From: Camillea tinctor
Lineage: Eukaryota > Ascomycota > Sordariomycetes > Xylariales > Xylariaceae
Length of the DNA: 64,000 bases
Reading direction: 5' to 3'
Assembly: GCA_022578605.1 (NCBI GenBank)
Contig: MU394134.1
Coordinates: 98,568-162,567 of the forward strand
Positions 46,290-57,343 of this stretch are shown here, in pieces. Both the position numbers and the translations under genes were made by a program. Under the pieces are notes generated by a model. The model ran no database searches. It saw only the letters and a program-made list of their open reading frames with translations, and was not told where the DNA came from. The number at the start of each line of letters is the position of its first letter. Position 1 is the stretch's first letter.

Positions 46290-46789
46290 CTTGAAGTCTA
46301 ATGAGGATGGTTAGCTAGGTATTTCGCTTCAGTACGTATACTTGGGTGTTGGTGTTCATAGTGATGAGCAGCGGGAGGAAACACATGCATGTACCGGGGT
46401 AATGCAGGTAAGAATGAAGGGGGTGAAGAGGGAAAGCAAATATAACAGCAACGTAGTGAAGAGACAGTGAAGAAATAAAAATAAAATAAACCGAGACATA
46501 ATAAAATAAAAAGAACATGTGTAGATAAATGATTAAAAACAGTGAGAAAATAGACATACCAAGACTTGAGGTGCCAAACTAGATAGATAGTAAGGGACAC
46601 TCGGTTTGGTCAGTGTAGAACTGAAGGTGACTTGCTAACAAGAGGCGAGGTGAGTGAGTAAAAGAAGATTAAAGTTGGAGAAAAAAGGGAAATGTATTCA
46701 GGTGAAAAGGAAGAAGTAGGAGTGGGAATGGAAACTAAAAAAAAAAAGTTATAGAGGAAAAGAAGACGGAAAAATATGTGTGGAGGGCA

Positions 46790-46842
46790 GGTAGGTAGAG
46801 GTAGGTTTAGGTGTAGGTTTGGGTGTAGGTGTAGGTAGTGTG
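46790..46842. repeat. GGTAGGT/GGTGTAGG imperfect tandem repeat
   Basis: A run of related 6-7 base units (GGTAGGT, GGTTTAGG, GGTGTAGG) in the putative intron of the unknown gene. It loosely resembles telomere-like repeats but is not TTAGGG. Confidence 0.6.
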
Positions 46843-47654
46843 GTGTAGTGTAATTGAGTGGGTTAGGGGTGAATATGGTGAATGAGACAATGGGTGGGTC
46901 CGTGAACATAAACAATAGGAACAAACAATAAGGTGAGGAAGGTGCGGTGGAAGAATTAGGAAGGAAGTGAATGCTTAGGACCAATAGAATGTCAAGAAAA
47001 TAAAAAAAGGTACCTAGGTACAAAGGTACAAGTGTGGGCAGGTTGAGTATACTTTGGTGAATGAGAGGCGTAGGAGGGGAGAAGTTGAGCAGATGATTTG
47101 GGGAAAAAAGGACTCTCCGGTCTCTAGAGTAAACCGAGGAGGAAGGCACAGTGAAGGGGGTGATTTCCTCGTAAAGATGGGAAATTTGGTGGGAATATGG
47201 CCGAAGTGGTGATATATATGGAAGTGATAGGGGAGAAATGAAGTGATGAGAATGGAATCATGGCAATAATAGATGTAGTAATGACGGAAAAAAAAATTAT
47301 GGACTTACCTTAGATGGTTGATACGATCGTAAGAGGCCGTGAGAGATCAAAGTACGTATTTGGATCAATTCACGATGTTGCTGGTCAAGAATAATCCCAA
47401 AATAATACGAAGATGGGAGTTGATGATGTAGACAAGTAGTTGCTTGCTGTGACTGGGTTTGCAGTTGTGTATTGTGTACACGAGAGAGAGAGGAAAATAG
47501 TTCGTAGATGTTGTGGGTGTAGATGAAGTTACCACTGGAAACAAGAATGCCCTCGGCCGTGACTTTTATGATGAAGATCACAAAGTGACTGGGGCTAGGT
47601 ACAATGAGAAGGTTAGAAAAGAAAAGATGAACGGTATGGTGCTTATGTAGGATG

Positions 47655-47725
47655 CGGTAGTAGTAGTAGTAGTAGTGATAGTGGTAGTTGTGGTGGCAGT
47701 GGCAGTGGTAGTGGTAGTGGGTGGG
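47655..47725. repeat. Trinucleotide tract GTA/GTG
   Basis: Consecutive GTA, then GTG/GCA triplets on the plus strand. On the minus strand, the coding strand of the neighbouring gene, they read as TAC/CAC. This is low-complexity sequence in the 5' part of the unknown gene. Confidence 0.65.
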
Positions 47726-48056
47726 AAAAGGTGTAGGATGTAGAAAAGAAAAGTGGGAGAAAGGTGAGTGGAAAAATAGAGAGTGAATTTGGGAAGAGGT
47801 AGGAGGGGAATTTTTTATTTTTATCTTTTTTTTTGGCAAATAGGTATGGTGCAGGAACATGGAAGGAGACGTACCTGTTGAAGTAGCAGTACTGTGCAGT
47901 TGAAGTGGTAGTGGTAGTGGTAGTGTGCAATCGAGTTGGCTGTTGATGCACGAGATGGGACAAAGTACAAGGTGTGCAGATGTAGGTGTCGATATGGGGT
48001 AAAGGACGTAAAGAAGAGAAAAAAAAGGTACGATAGGAATCAGGACCAGAAGTCAA

Positions 48057-48509
48057 AGTTGATGCAGAAGAAAATATGATTTTCTATCAACTTATTACTG
48101 CTGGTGGTGGTAGTTGTGGAAGTGGTAGTAGGAAGAGAGAAATGCAGGTTTGGGATGTGGGTGAGAAATTCTTTTGTAGGCAGCCTCCTTCAAGGCTGGG
48201 GGAAATAATTAGAGACAATACAATGGCGGTTGTCGGTAGCAACCCAGATAGCAAACACCAGATTTTGAGAGGTGACGCGTGACTGCCTTCAAAGCTTGGA
48301 GTGACGCTTGGGTATATGGGAAAAGTCCTCCACGAGTGGTCTCAGGGGCAACGACGACGATTCAGGTACCTTTCCTACATGTACATCCTGCCAGATCAAG
48401 AAGCCTAAATATTAGTACCAGGAGGAAAAGCTACCTCCTGCGTATGTTCATCTGTATTACCATCTTAGCTTCATGTACATGATGATATCTCCTATGTAGT
48501 TGTATCCTC
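48057..48509. other. Short spacer with the 5' side of the unknown gene and the 3' end of the MFS gene
   Basis: No separate gene recognised. The promoter of the large minus-strand gene probably lies here, directly beyond the 3' end of the MFS transporter gene on the same strand. Confidence 0.4.
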
Positions 48510-49656
48510 CTATTTCTTGTCCTCCGTAGGTACATCCGAGTTGGATCCTTCCCTAGCGGCTTCGATATCCATCACAGAGCTCCGAGCCTCGACCCTCTCC
48601 TCCGGTTTTGGCTTCCTTAAGTCCCATCCACCACTCCACCCTACCCAGCCCGTTTCATGCGGACCCCTTATAACGAGGAGCAGAATCCCAGTGACCATCT
48701 GGGCGATATTTAGAGCCCCGGAGTGGGTCCACCCACCCCGTGCGTACAGGGCGTTACCCACAGCAGTCCCGAATAGCTGACCGGCGAACGTAAATACCAT
48801 GTAGACCGAGTTCACTGCGTTCTGTGCCGTAGGTTCCACATTTGCAATGGCCATGCGCGTACCTACCACAATAGTATTCATACCTAGGTCTCCGAAGAAC
48901 GCCCATATGACCGGCCCCGCAAGGGAAAAGGTGCCAACAAAGGTGCCTATGCATATTGATGCTAGAGTAATTAGGTGCGCGATAAGTAGGGTACCAGTAG
49001 GATGCATTTTAGACGTCAGCGAGCGTGAGATAACCGGATTTAAGAAAACGGGTGATATGCCTATGAGCGCAAATAATCCGATAGCTAGCGTTGATAGATG
49101 GAATACACCATCCAGTTGAAATGTCAAAGTTGTCCAGAACGACGTGAACATGCCCATGGTGAGGAATGCGATCAAAGATGCCTGCGTGAGAGCCGGTTTG
49201 AGGAAGGGGAGCTTGACTATCTTGAGCAGGATACCCGGGTACGACGTCCCGGGGCGCAGCACGGGGTAGTCTGGCATAAACAAAAACAGCAGTATCCAGA
49301 TGAAAGCCTGGAGGCCAAATGACATCCAATACACGTTCCGCCACGAGGTATACTGACTAACGATGCCGCTGAGCAGGCGCGCAACTAGGATACCGAATAC
49401 CACGCCAGACATGACAATCGATATCATAGTAGCCCTATGGCGCTCTGGCGCGTACTGGATTGCCAGCGGAAACATGAGCTGCGGGGTCACCGTCAACAAG
49501 CCCACGAGGAACGATAGCCCCAGAAACGAAGCGAAAGAGTGCGTGAGAGTGCAGCCCAGCCACTAGTATCTGTCAGAAACTCAATTCCGTTTCCATTTGC
49601 CCTTCTCCGCCTTTCTCCATCTCACTAAGCTAACTATACGCAAAAAAAAAAAAAAA

Positions 49657-49691
<35 letters not shown>

Positions 49692-49804
49692 CGTAGGGAA
49701 AAACAAAAAAAAAAAAGAAAGGGGTGCCGGAACAAAAAAAAACCCCCCGCAAAAAAAACCNNNNNNNNNNACACCCACCCCCCCCCCCCCCCCCCCCCCC
49801 CCCG

Positions 49805-49835
<31 letters not shown>

Positions 49836-50322
49836 CCCGGGGCAGAATGGAAATAGAAAAAAAAAACAGAAAGGGATGCCGACTCACAAACATAGCAGCC
49901 GCAAAAATAAGCCCCAGGATCAATGGTCTCCGGCGCAGAATATCCCCGAGCGGAATGATAAAGAGCAGGCCTCCCGCATAGCCTGCCTGTGCTACCGTAG
50001 GAATGAGCGAAGAGCGCTCGTCCGAGACGCCGAAGTCGTCGGCGAGCACGTTGAGGATGGGGTGGGTGTAGTACAGGTTAGCTACGCTGAAAGCACTCGC
50101 CTAGATTCTTCATGGTTAGCATAAAGTATAGTGAACAAATCTGGGGGGGAGGCATACCACGCCGAAGAGTATGTTCATGCCCCAGCTTAGCTCGTGGTTC
50201 GCTTCTGGGTTCCAGCGCACCCATCGCGGTGTCCAGTCTAGCCGGTGAAGTATGCCATCCGGTGGCTTTGTCGTTGGCGTCTCAGGGGAGGTCTTCTCTC
50301 CCGGGTCTGTCGTAGTCGTCAT
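48510..50322 (-). CDS. Major facilitator superfamily transporter (12-helix type)
   Basis: Exons (minus strand) 50322-50158, 50100-49888 and 49562-48510 join in phase 0 to 476 residues. The short hydrophilic N-terminus (TTTTDPGEKTSPETP) precedes the first helix. Between helices 2 and 3 lies the MFS signature as GDILRRRPLILG, and SGVVFGILVARLLSG marks the fifth-helix region of drug-proton-antiporter-type members. About 12 membrane segments are visible, ending in a cytoplasmic acidic tail. The likely role is proton-driven export or import of a small molecule at the plasma membrane; the substrate is unknown. Intron 2 (49563-49887, GTGAGT..CTAG) holds long G and C runs and a 10-N gap, so its real length is unknown, but the exons on both sides are intact. 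It could serve the metabolite cluster, although it lies more than 11 kb away. Confidence 0.88.
49655..49834. repeat. Poly-G / gap / poly-C low-complexity block inside an MFS intron
   Basis: An A-run is followed by about 35 G residues, further A-runs, a short C-run, ten Ns (49761-49770), then over 50 C residues broken by a G and GG. Such a block is hard to sequence, and the Ns show that the assembler failed here. Long proline- or glycine-coding frames across it are artefacts. Confidence 0.85.
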
Positions 50323-52022
50323 GACTTCTTCTCTTTCTTTCTTTCAAATTTTCGAAGGATTGACTGCAAAGTCTTATAGGAATTGTAATTCCTAAACGCT
50401 GTAACCTTGATATAGTCTGAGACTATATGGCAGAGGGTCTTAACCTATATCAACCCTTCAACCCGCAGCCGCTTCGATAGCCTGCAACTAATACCCTAAT
50501 TTTGTGTGTCCGTATGAACGGACGAGCGTTTGCTGTCGTTATCATATAAATATCATCAGCATAATCCAAGTTGTAGTTGATATTGCCCCTCGGAACAACG
50601 AAATAGAACTCAATGTGAGGTTAAGGCACTCCCTTTCAGCCGCCGCTATAAGCATCACTCTTCTCAGAGAAGAAAAGTTGAATAGTTTGCGGAACTAGTG
50701 CCATGACGAAGCGGCGTTAAAGGGACCCTTATAAAGCATGACGGAATCGGTGTATGGCATGTAGGAGGTTGCATTTGCCATGTGGATCCCATACATAAAA
50801 GGGAAAGGGTCATTATTACGGAGTAGTATATAGGTCGACTTTGCTTTGTAGGGGTAGCTAAAAACTGTCTTATGCAATATTCGTATCCATATCCCTCCCA
50901 TACAGCCATATCCGGTTGACCCCGGCTAATTCATTCCTTTCTCCAATAGCCCACAATTGACCACTTAGATCCTCTAATCGCATCATCTATTACCGAGATT
51001 TCTCCCAGAAATCCCGAAGTTTTATCTACTAACCTAGATAACTACACTTATTGAGGGAAGGGGGAAATCCATAGGTTGATAGCCTGCATGCATAGTACTG
51101 TAGCGTATTCACAACCCATGCCCCATGCAAAAAGAAGCAATTCCGACTAGGGTAGGAGGGACTCGGTTCCGGCAGTCAAACTCCTCATCAGCACGCAATC
51201 CATGTTTATCAACCATGCTTTTCTGCCTTTAATCCTGTCTCCTTATAGGTCATCTAAGTAAGAGCATGCACGTATATATTTCAACATCCCGTGGCCGTAT
51301 GTAGATAACTTTTTAAGATAAGATAATATCTTATACTTTATTATGCCTGATGATTTAACTAGTAAGAGGTAGGTAGGTTGTTGTATATCAATAAATACCT
51401 AGCATGCATGGGTATCAGAGTAAAAACCCCATCATAATCACTGCGACGTCCAGACATAAATATGGATAGCCCAGTAGCTTACACATACATACTGCATACC
51501 ATATATAAGTAACCTACTTGACAGCTGGAGAGCAATACATCAAGTGGAGATATGCTAGTATAGTATACGATCATTCAAGTAAGGATATCCCAGGACTAAT
51601 GCCGATTGCTTCATCACTCAATACATGGATATAATCACCATCAGAAAATAGCAGTAGATAGGTGAGAAAGGGAACAGGCTACGTTCACTCATCTCTCTCT
51701 GTATATCCTTTTTAGGCTCATCCTTTTTTTTCCGGTTTTGCTGTTATACTCATCTATTCGTAACTTTTGTACTCTCATATCATACGAAAGAATCTATCTG
51801 TGAATAGAAAAAGAACAGGTACATTGCTTGCTTGGCATCCATCGCGAACCGTATAAAGCGCGTGCATGTAAAACCAAAAAAAAAAGGGGGGCCCAGAAGG
51901 CCACCTGCCAAGCTAAGCCCGTCCCATCATCCGCTCAAATCTACGGAAGTCGTGCTCAATAAAGGGGAGGGAACAAACAGAAAGGAAAATGAGAAATCCC
52001 GCCTTGCCAGTCGTCTAAGCGC
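50323..52022. other. 1.7 kb intergenic region
   Basis: No gene supported. The left end holds the MFS promoter and the right end the 3' flank of the coiled-coil gene. A few short A and T tracts are present (about 51724, 51875). Confidence 0.5.
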
Positions 52023-53364
52023 CTATTTCGTCTCCTGAATCTGCCCTGTCCGTACCCCTGCGCTCGCAGCGCTCTCTCCAACCTTCAGATCTTCCTCCGG
52101 CACGCCCACGCCAACACTCCCCGCGACGCTCAGGCCGCTAGCGGTCCGCTCGACACCCCTGCGGTTCCCGGCGATACTAGCACCTCCACCCCCGCCGGCA
52201 ACATTAACATTAGCAGCACTTGTCGTGGTGCTAATGCTGCCACTCCGGCCCCTCCCAAGACTTCCACTGCTGATGTCACTAAGGTCTCTGCTGCTGCGGT
52301 CGCGCAACATGCGCTCTAGTTCCCTAACTCGCTTCTTTAGGGCGTCGTTCTCGCGCTTCGCAGTCTCGAGCTCCTGTCGGAAGTGTGCTGTCTCTTCGTA
52401 GCGCAACGTCGCGGGCATGAGTCCGGGAGATAGCTCCGACCCTGGCGTGGCGACTACGCTCTGGTTTGAGGAGGCATAGCCACGCGGGAAGTAGCTGCTC
52501 GAGCCGTAGTCATACGGGAACCCGTGGGATTGCGTGTAAGACGAGTGTCCGAAGGGCGGGGGGGAGTGGTTCCGGCTCCGGCTGCGATGCGATGCAGTGC
52601 TGTTTTGCCGGCTCATTCCAGGGGCCCCTCGTGGGTTGCGAGCAGCTTCTAGCACCGAAGCGGCACTCGTGGAGTGAGGCTGCGGGATAGGAATCGGGGA
52701 TGGCCCAGAGCCATGTGCTATTGCTTGGTTGATACTACGTGCGCTCGTGCTTGAGCTTGTGCGGTGGTGTCGGCGATCAGCACTCGTCGAAGGCAGGGGG
52801 AACCCGGGGCCGGATAGGAGATGGGTATCTGTGAACGAGGATGGATGAATCTGATCGGCGGACGTCGAGACACTGGTGGACGACGCATTGGAGGCGACGG
52901 AAGAATTCTGCGCGGCTCGAAGCATCGACAGATCTCGGGTCAAGCGGTTAACCTAGCAAGTTGGTCACTTAGACATTGCACATAGTCGTAAATTGTATGC
53001 GCCAGCATCAACTCACCAACATCTCCTGTTCCTGTTCTAATTGCGAATGTAGTTCGGCAGCGGTCAAAGGGCGTGGGTGTCGCAAAGGCCCTGGACCTGA
53101 ACCAACACCAGTATTGTCTTGTCCTGGAGCGGTAGATGGTGGCATCCCAGCTAGAGCAGCGGCTTGAAAGTGTGACGGGGAAGGGAGAGATGAGGCAGAG
53201 GCGTGTTGGAGAGCCTGTTGGTTGGAGGGTAGGATATTTAGCGATGGTGAAGTAGAGGCGGAGGGGTGTTGTTGTATTTGGGATTGGCCATTGTGGCTCG
53301 AAGAGGACTGGCGAGAGGCCGCGAGGACGCGGGGTGACGGGGGAACCGAATTCAGGTCGGGCAT
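52023..53364 (-). CDS. Serine-rich protein with a C-terminal coiled coil, unknown function
   Basis: Exons 53364-53017 and 52952-52023 join in frame (GTGAGT..GCTAG) to 425 residues. ATG 53364 (MPDLNSVPPSPRVLAA) is preferred over the upstream in-frame Met because the extra sequence looks like leader. The N-terminal half is Ser/Pro/Gln-rich, with a short helix LEQEQEMLVNRLTRDL spanning the splice site. A long Ser/Thr/Arg-rich segment follows, then a charged coiled coil (HFRQELETAKRENDALKKR to about ERMLRDR), and a Gly/Ser-rich tail. This design suits a regulatory or scaffold protein with many phosphorylation sites. There is no basic region before the coil, so it is not a normal bZIP factor. It probably belongs to the conserved gene block at this end of the window. 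Confidence 0.7.
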
Positions 53365-54658
53365 GTTCGAGGGATTGGCAGGGGGGAAATTAGACGTATG
53401 GAAAGAGGTATCGAAAGAGTCTCTGGTGACAACAGACCTGAGGAAATGTGGAAGCGTATACCGGAGATCAGGTCCACAGAAGGGGGGAAGAGGACATAGG
53501 GGGGAGAAGGTTGGGTGAGATGAGATGTTGTCACTGATCTGCAATGATTCGGTGAAAAGAAGAAGACTTATTCTATTCCAATCAGAACTTAGCTCGCGTT
53601 TGTTGTTGTTGTTATTGTTTTTGTTGTCAAGGTTGTAGTAGTGGTGGTGGTGGTGTTCGTCTGCGGCCTACACAGCGACGCATATAGGTAGTAAGTGTCA
53701 AGGTACGTATCACTCTGTACAAGGTATTAGCTGAGGTTAGGTAAGTACTTTACTGTCAGTACTACCTTGCTGTAGCATACGGCGCGTCAAACGCCTGATC
53801 CAAAGTGGGGGTTTCCACCTGTGCAGCTGTGGCCGAATCTCCACACCTGCCTCCCGATATGCGGGGTCACCCAGCACACGTCAGGGCCATCAGCCTCAGA
53901 AGGTTTGCAAGCCCGTTCAATTTGAGGCTTGAACATGCCATTGGACCTCTACTGAGGTACCTATGTACAGAGATAAGATGACCGGCCGAAAGGCTCCGGT
54001 GAAGATTCAGCGAGCAAACTTACAGCTGCAACCAGTAGACAGCGCCCTCGAGTTTACCTACCTATGACGTTTATATGATACGCTATCAATCAATCCGTTG
54101 CTTCAACCTCCAGTTGCACAATGAACAATATATGACGCGCCTCATCGTTGGTGATGTCAACTACGCTAGATTACGAAATACACCTGCGCTCTCCCGTAAC
54201 TTCCCTACGTTGTATAAATAAGAGTTTCAGCAAGATACTTCCTAAGCTCTCCGGGTACATGTCACCCTGTTGAGTGAAATGCATATAATCTTCACTTTAC
54301 TAGTCTACGGGGGTACCTTCGGGAGATTTAGCTTCTATGTACACTTAAGAGGAATATGAGTTATTGTGACGTTGTTTACTTTCGATCGATCTTGATTACT
54401 TACTCATCATGTACCTAGTTTGCTGCGTAGAGGGAATTACCTAGGTACTTAATCTATTGAAGTGTTGAGATCAGTTCATTTATATTTAACCTCCCCTAGC
54501 TTCTACCTCGCTTCTTTGTTATCCTCCTTCTATCCTCGTCATCCACCAACCTCTACCTCACCACTTGAACCAATCCTCTTCTACTTCATAAAACACCAAA
54601 GTACTAGCCAGTTAATAACACGAACTCCAAAGAGTCACCAATATCAACACCAACCATC
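53365..54658. other. Divergent promoter region
   Basis: It separates the coiled-coil gene (minus) from the 74-residue gene (plus). It contains a GTT/GGT trinucleotide tract (about 53600-53655) and the palindrome ACCTAGGT at 54439-54446. No gene seen. Confidence 0.5.
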
Positions 54659-54964
54659 ATGTCATCCGCATCCGGTAACGAAGGCCGCCAGTCGCCTCCC
54701 CCCGAGAGTCAGACGGGTGCCCAGTTACACGAAGTTCCCGCCTCTGGTAAGGGTACTGATGAAGCACCCAACAAGAAGGAGGCTATGGAGGATCAGCTAA
54801 AGGTACTACTACTTAACCACTCACTATTTCTTAGTACCTTTTATCTTCTCCAAAATAGAGCACTAGCTAACACCTTGAGTCAGAACCTCACCTCCAACCC
54901 TGAGGGTCCCCTTGAGGCCGCAAGAGAAGCTAAATTTACGAAGGAAATGGCGCCGAATAAATGA
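54659..54964 (+). CDS. Small conserved fungal protein, 74 residues
   Basis: Exons 54659-54802 and 54884-54964 are joined through a short intron (GTACTA..GTCAG with branch GCTAACACC). Without splicing the frame reads through low-quality sequence. The spliced product starts MSSASGNEGRQSPPPESQ and ends LEAAREAKFTKEMAPNK. It is hydrophilic, charged and probably disordered. I recall similar small proteins in many filamentous fungi, with the same NEGRQSPPPE start and a Lys-rich end, but no known function. There is no signal peptide. I prefer this spliced model because it gives a coherent end and uses a strong branch point. Confidence 0.65.
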   Translation: MSSASGNEGRQSPPPESQTGAQLHEVPASGKGTDEAPNKKEAMEDQLKVLLLNHSLFLSTFYLLQNRALANTLSQNLTSNPEGPLEAAREAKFTKEMAPNK

Positions 54965-55430
54965 GATATTTACTTGTTAGAAGTTGGTACCCCGTAGATG
55001 GATGGGCAGCAAAAGGGGCAGTCCACAGTCAACCGTACCTAGGTAACAAGGGAGTAATAGCACGGCACTCTTTCTATTACTTGTCATAGATAATGAACAA
55101 ACGAATGAATCCACGATAAAGAGGCCAAAGAAGGCCATGTAAAAATTGCGAGGTGATGTTCGACTATACGAAATGCTATGACTTGCCATCTTACCTCTCC
55201 ACTCCTGTAACTTGATCTTTCGACCAGTGTTGTATTTACATGTCACTATTTTCTGTTTTTCTCTTTTTAACTTTTTCATTTGGGAAGACACATACAAAAT
55301 CAAGTTTTGATATAAAGTAGAAGGACCCATTTAACTAGCATCACATGGGATTTGAGACTCAAGATCGTAACCATTCATAATCTCATTATATTTCCCCTAA
55401 CTGTATTTACACATTCCTCGTTCCAACCAA
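54965..55430. other. Spacer between convergent genes
   Basis: The 3' flanks of the 74-residue gene and the Vip1-like gene. The palindrome ACCTAGGT is at 55037-55044. No gene seen. Confidence 0.5.
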
Positions 55431-56507
55431 TCACGATTTCTCGGAACCTGGTTCCTTCGCGGGGATAGCCTCGGTGGCGGCTACCGGGGCAGATTCGGTA
55501 GTGCCAGCCTGGGGGCCGGGAGCAGGAACTGCTGAAGCAGGGGCTGAAGCTAAGTAAGAGTTGTTAGCAAATATGCCTCCTTGGAGCTATGTCTTCGCTT
55601 CTGTCTACGTGTGAGGATAGTGTGTGCACTTACTAGTATCAGCAGCTCCGCTTGCACCTGCAGCTGGAGCAGCAGGGGCCTCCTTGCCAAATACGCGCTC
55701 CAAACCTGAAGCCTTGTATGCGCTGCCTCCGTGTTCCTGCTTCTTCAGTTCTGCCAATCGGCGCGCCTCGGCGTGGATATCCTGCACCTGGCGCTGACCA
55801 TCGGTGTAGAACTTAACCAGCTTCTGGCCAGTCGGGGAGCTCGTTGCCTTTTCGAAGTAGGAGCTGAGACCGCTGAAGATGTTGGTGGCTCGAGTGCTGA
55901 TGCCGTAGGATTGGTCAGTGGCCTTGGCGCGATCTCTGGCGTGGTACTTCTGGTCCAAGTTGGTCAGGGTATTCATGAAGCGGGTTGTGACACCATGCTT
56001 GTGGTCAAGCTCGATCGCACGCTGCAGGGCCACATCGCCAACGACGTAGCCGTGTGCAAGGTACTCAGCCAGGATACGGCTTCTGGGCTTCTCTTCTTGG
56101 GGGATATCTTCGGTGTCGCGGTCTGCGCTGGTGGAGTGTAGGCCACCGTCGTCCAGCTTACCGTCGGCCGGGGTAACGGAGATCTGCGAAGAGCCAAGTT
56201 GAGTGTTGTTCAATAGCTGGGCTGTCTTCGCAGCAGTCTCCTTCTCAAAGGTTACGCTGGCATCTTTGGTGTCGTTCTCGCCCGGTGTGACCTTGATGTC
56301 GGTGATCTTGCCACTATTCCGCGAAAGAGGCCAGTTGATCAACAGTTATTCTATAGGGAAGAGTGCCATACAGACTGCGTGTGTAGTCAAATAGAGCAGG
56401 TAAAGAAACATATGTAAGACTTACCAGAAACTGAAGAAGTCCTTGATCTCCTTATCTTCTGTCTTGGCAGAGATATTCTTCACATAGACGGTAAGGTTAG
56501 AAGCCAT
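55431..56507 (-). CDS. Vip1-like RNA-recognition-motif protein
   Basis: Exons (minus strand) 56507-56425, 56313-55634 and 55549-55431 join in frame to 293 residues. The N-terminal 80 residues form an RRM: TVYVKNISAKTEDKEIKDFF is the RNP2-like strand plus helix, the first splice junction falls in FFSFCGKI, and the matching strand is DASVTFEKE. A helical middle follows (LAEYLAHGYVVGDVALQRAIE, then KYHARDRAKATDQ), as in fungal homologues of fission yeast Vip1, and the end is an Ala/Pro-rich tail from the third exon. The likely role is RNA binding or post-transcriptional control; the precise role in filamentous fungi is not established. The long plus-strand frame over exon 2 is a shadow. Confidence 0.85.
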
Positions 56508-57343
56508 GATGAACGTGTAGCGCGATGTGTGGCTTGAGAGTTAATGGTTTCTGAGGTATTTTTGGAGGTTTTTTGGGGGGGTAAAATAGATGGGTATCTG
56601 GGTGTTGAAGAACAAGATAAATGTGAGTCTAAGAAGGTAGGAAAGTTGGAGGGGGTTCGAGATGGCCGGTATATGTAGGTTACTAGTAGTTGGCCAAGTA
56701 CTACTGGATAGTGGAGGTGGAGGATGAAAAAGGTTAGGTGGTGTGGTGATGTGATGATGGCAGAAAAGGAAAGGTGAAGGTGAAGGTGGTGAAAGACGGA
56801 AGAGGCAACCCAAAAAGGTACTTGCCTGAAATGACTGACGCGCGTTTTGGGCCGCAGATTGCGATTATTCCCTCCTTCCCTCTTTTTTATTTCTCTACCT
56901 AGAGCTTGTCCACTTTCTCTTTCCTGCTTGTTACGAATGAGGAGGGGCGAGGGGCAATACCTAGGCTCTTACAATTATGCAGTATGCACAATCCCCACGT
57001 CATAGTGGGCATCTTAGCTTCCTAGCTGCCTTATCTTGTGGCTATCACCTTATGATATCTACCTAGGGGGCTGTGCACGGTTAATTACCCCCCATCGGGG
57101 TTGTGTGGCTGAAGCACTTTTATCATCCTTGACAGATCCCCGCATTTGACATATACAGTGTAGGTCAGCCATTTTCACATGCAACGCATGAACATGTTCG
57201 AGGAGAACATTAGAATTACGATCATGACTGCATGGTAAAACTCCTATTGATGTTTCACATGACTTGACTTCCAAGCAATAATATTCATTAAAATCCAAAC
57301 TAATAACCCAGAAACTTATCCAACTACCTACCTAGGTAGTCAG
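56508..57343. other. Intergenic region, promoter side of the Vip1-like gene
   Basis: No gene seen. Purine-rich repeats (GGTGAAGGTGAAGG) lie near 56770-56790, and the palindrome ACCTAGGT is at 57330-57337 right beside the truncated transporter. I looked here for missing transporter helices on the minus strand and saw none. Confidence 0.5.

Larger units (their letters stand above)
46560..47875 (-). other. Probable additional 5' exons of the unknown large gene, including a 19-base micro-exon
   Basis: On the minus strand a good donor at 47874 (CAACAG|GTACGT) could join an acceptor at 47589 (CCCCAG). The exon 47588-47309 ends in a strong donor (CTAAG|GTAAGT). A 19-base exon, 46578-46560, lies between CTATCTAG and GGTATGT, and an acceptor at 46298 leads into the ATG exon. 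All three junctions keep one open frame that reads through ATG 46289 (context DFKMYRRTH). The exon upstream of 47875 is Thr-rich and has no ATG after its in-frame stop, so a first exon is still missing. Alternatively these are untranslated leader exons. GTA/GTG repeats occur around 47655-47725 and 47900-47925. Confidence 0.45.

Noticed and set aside
49581..50124. Gly- and Pro-rich frames crossing the N gap
   Set aside because: They are translations of homopolymer runs inside an MFS intron.
55731..56141. 136-codon plus-strand frame
   Set aside because: Antisense of the Vip1-like gene; no independent support.
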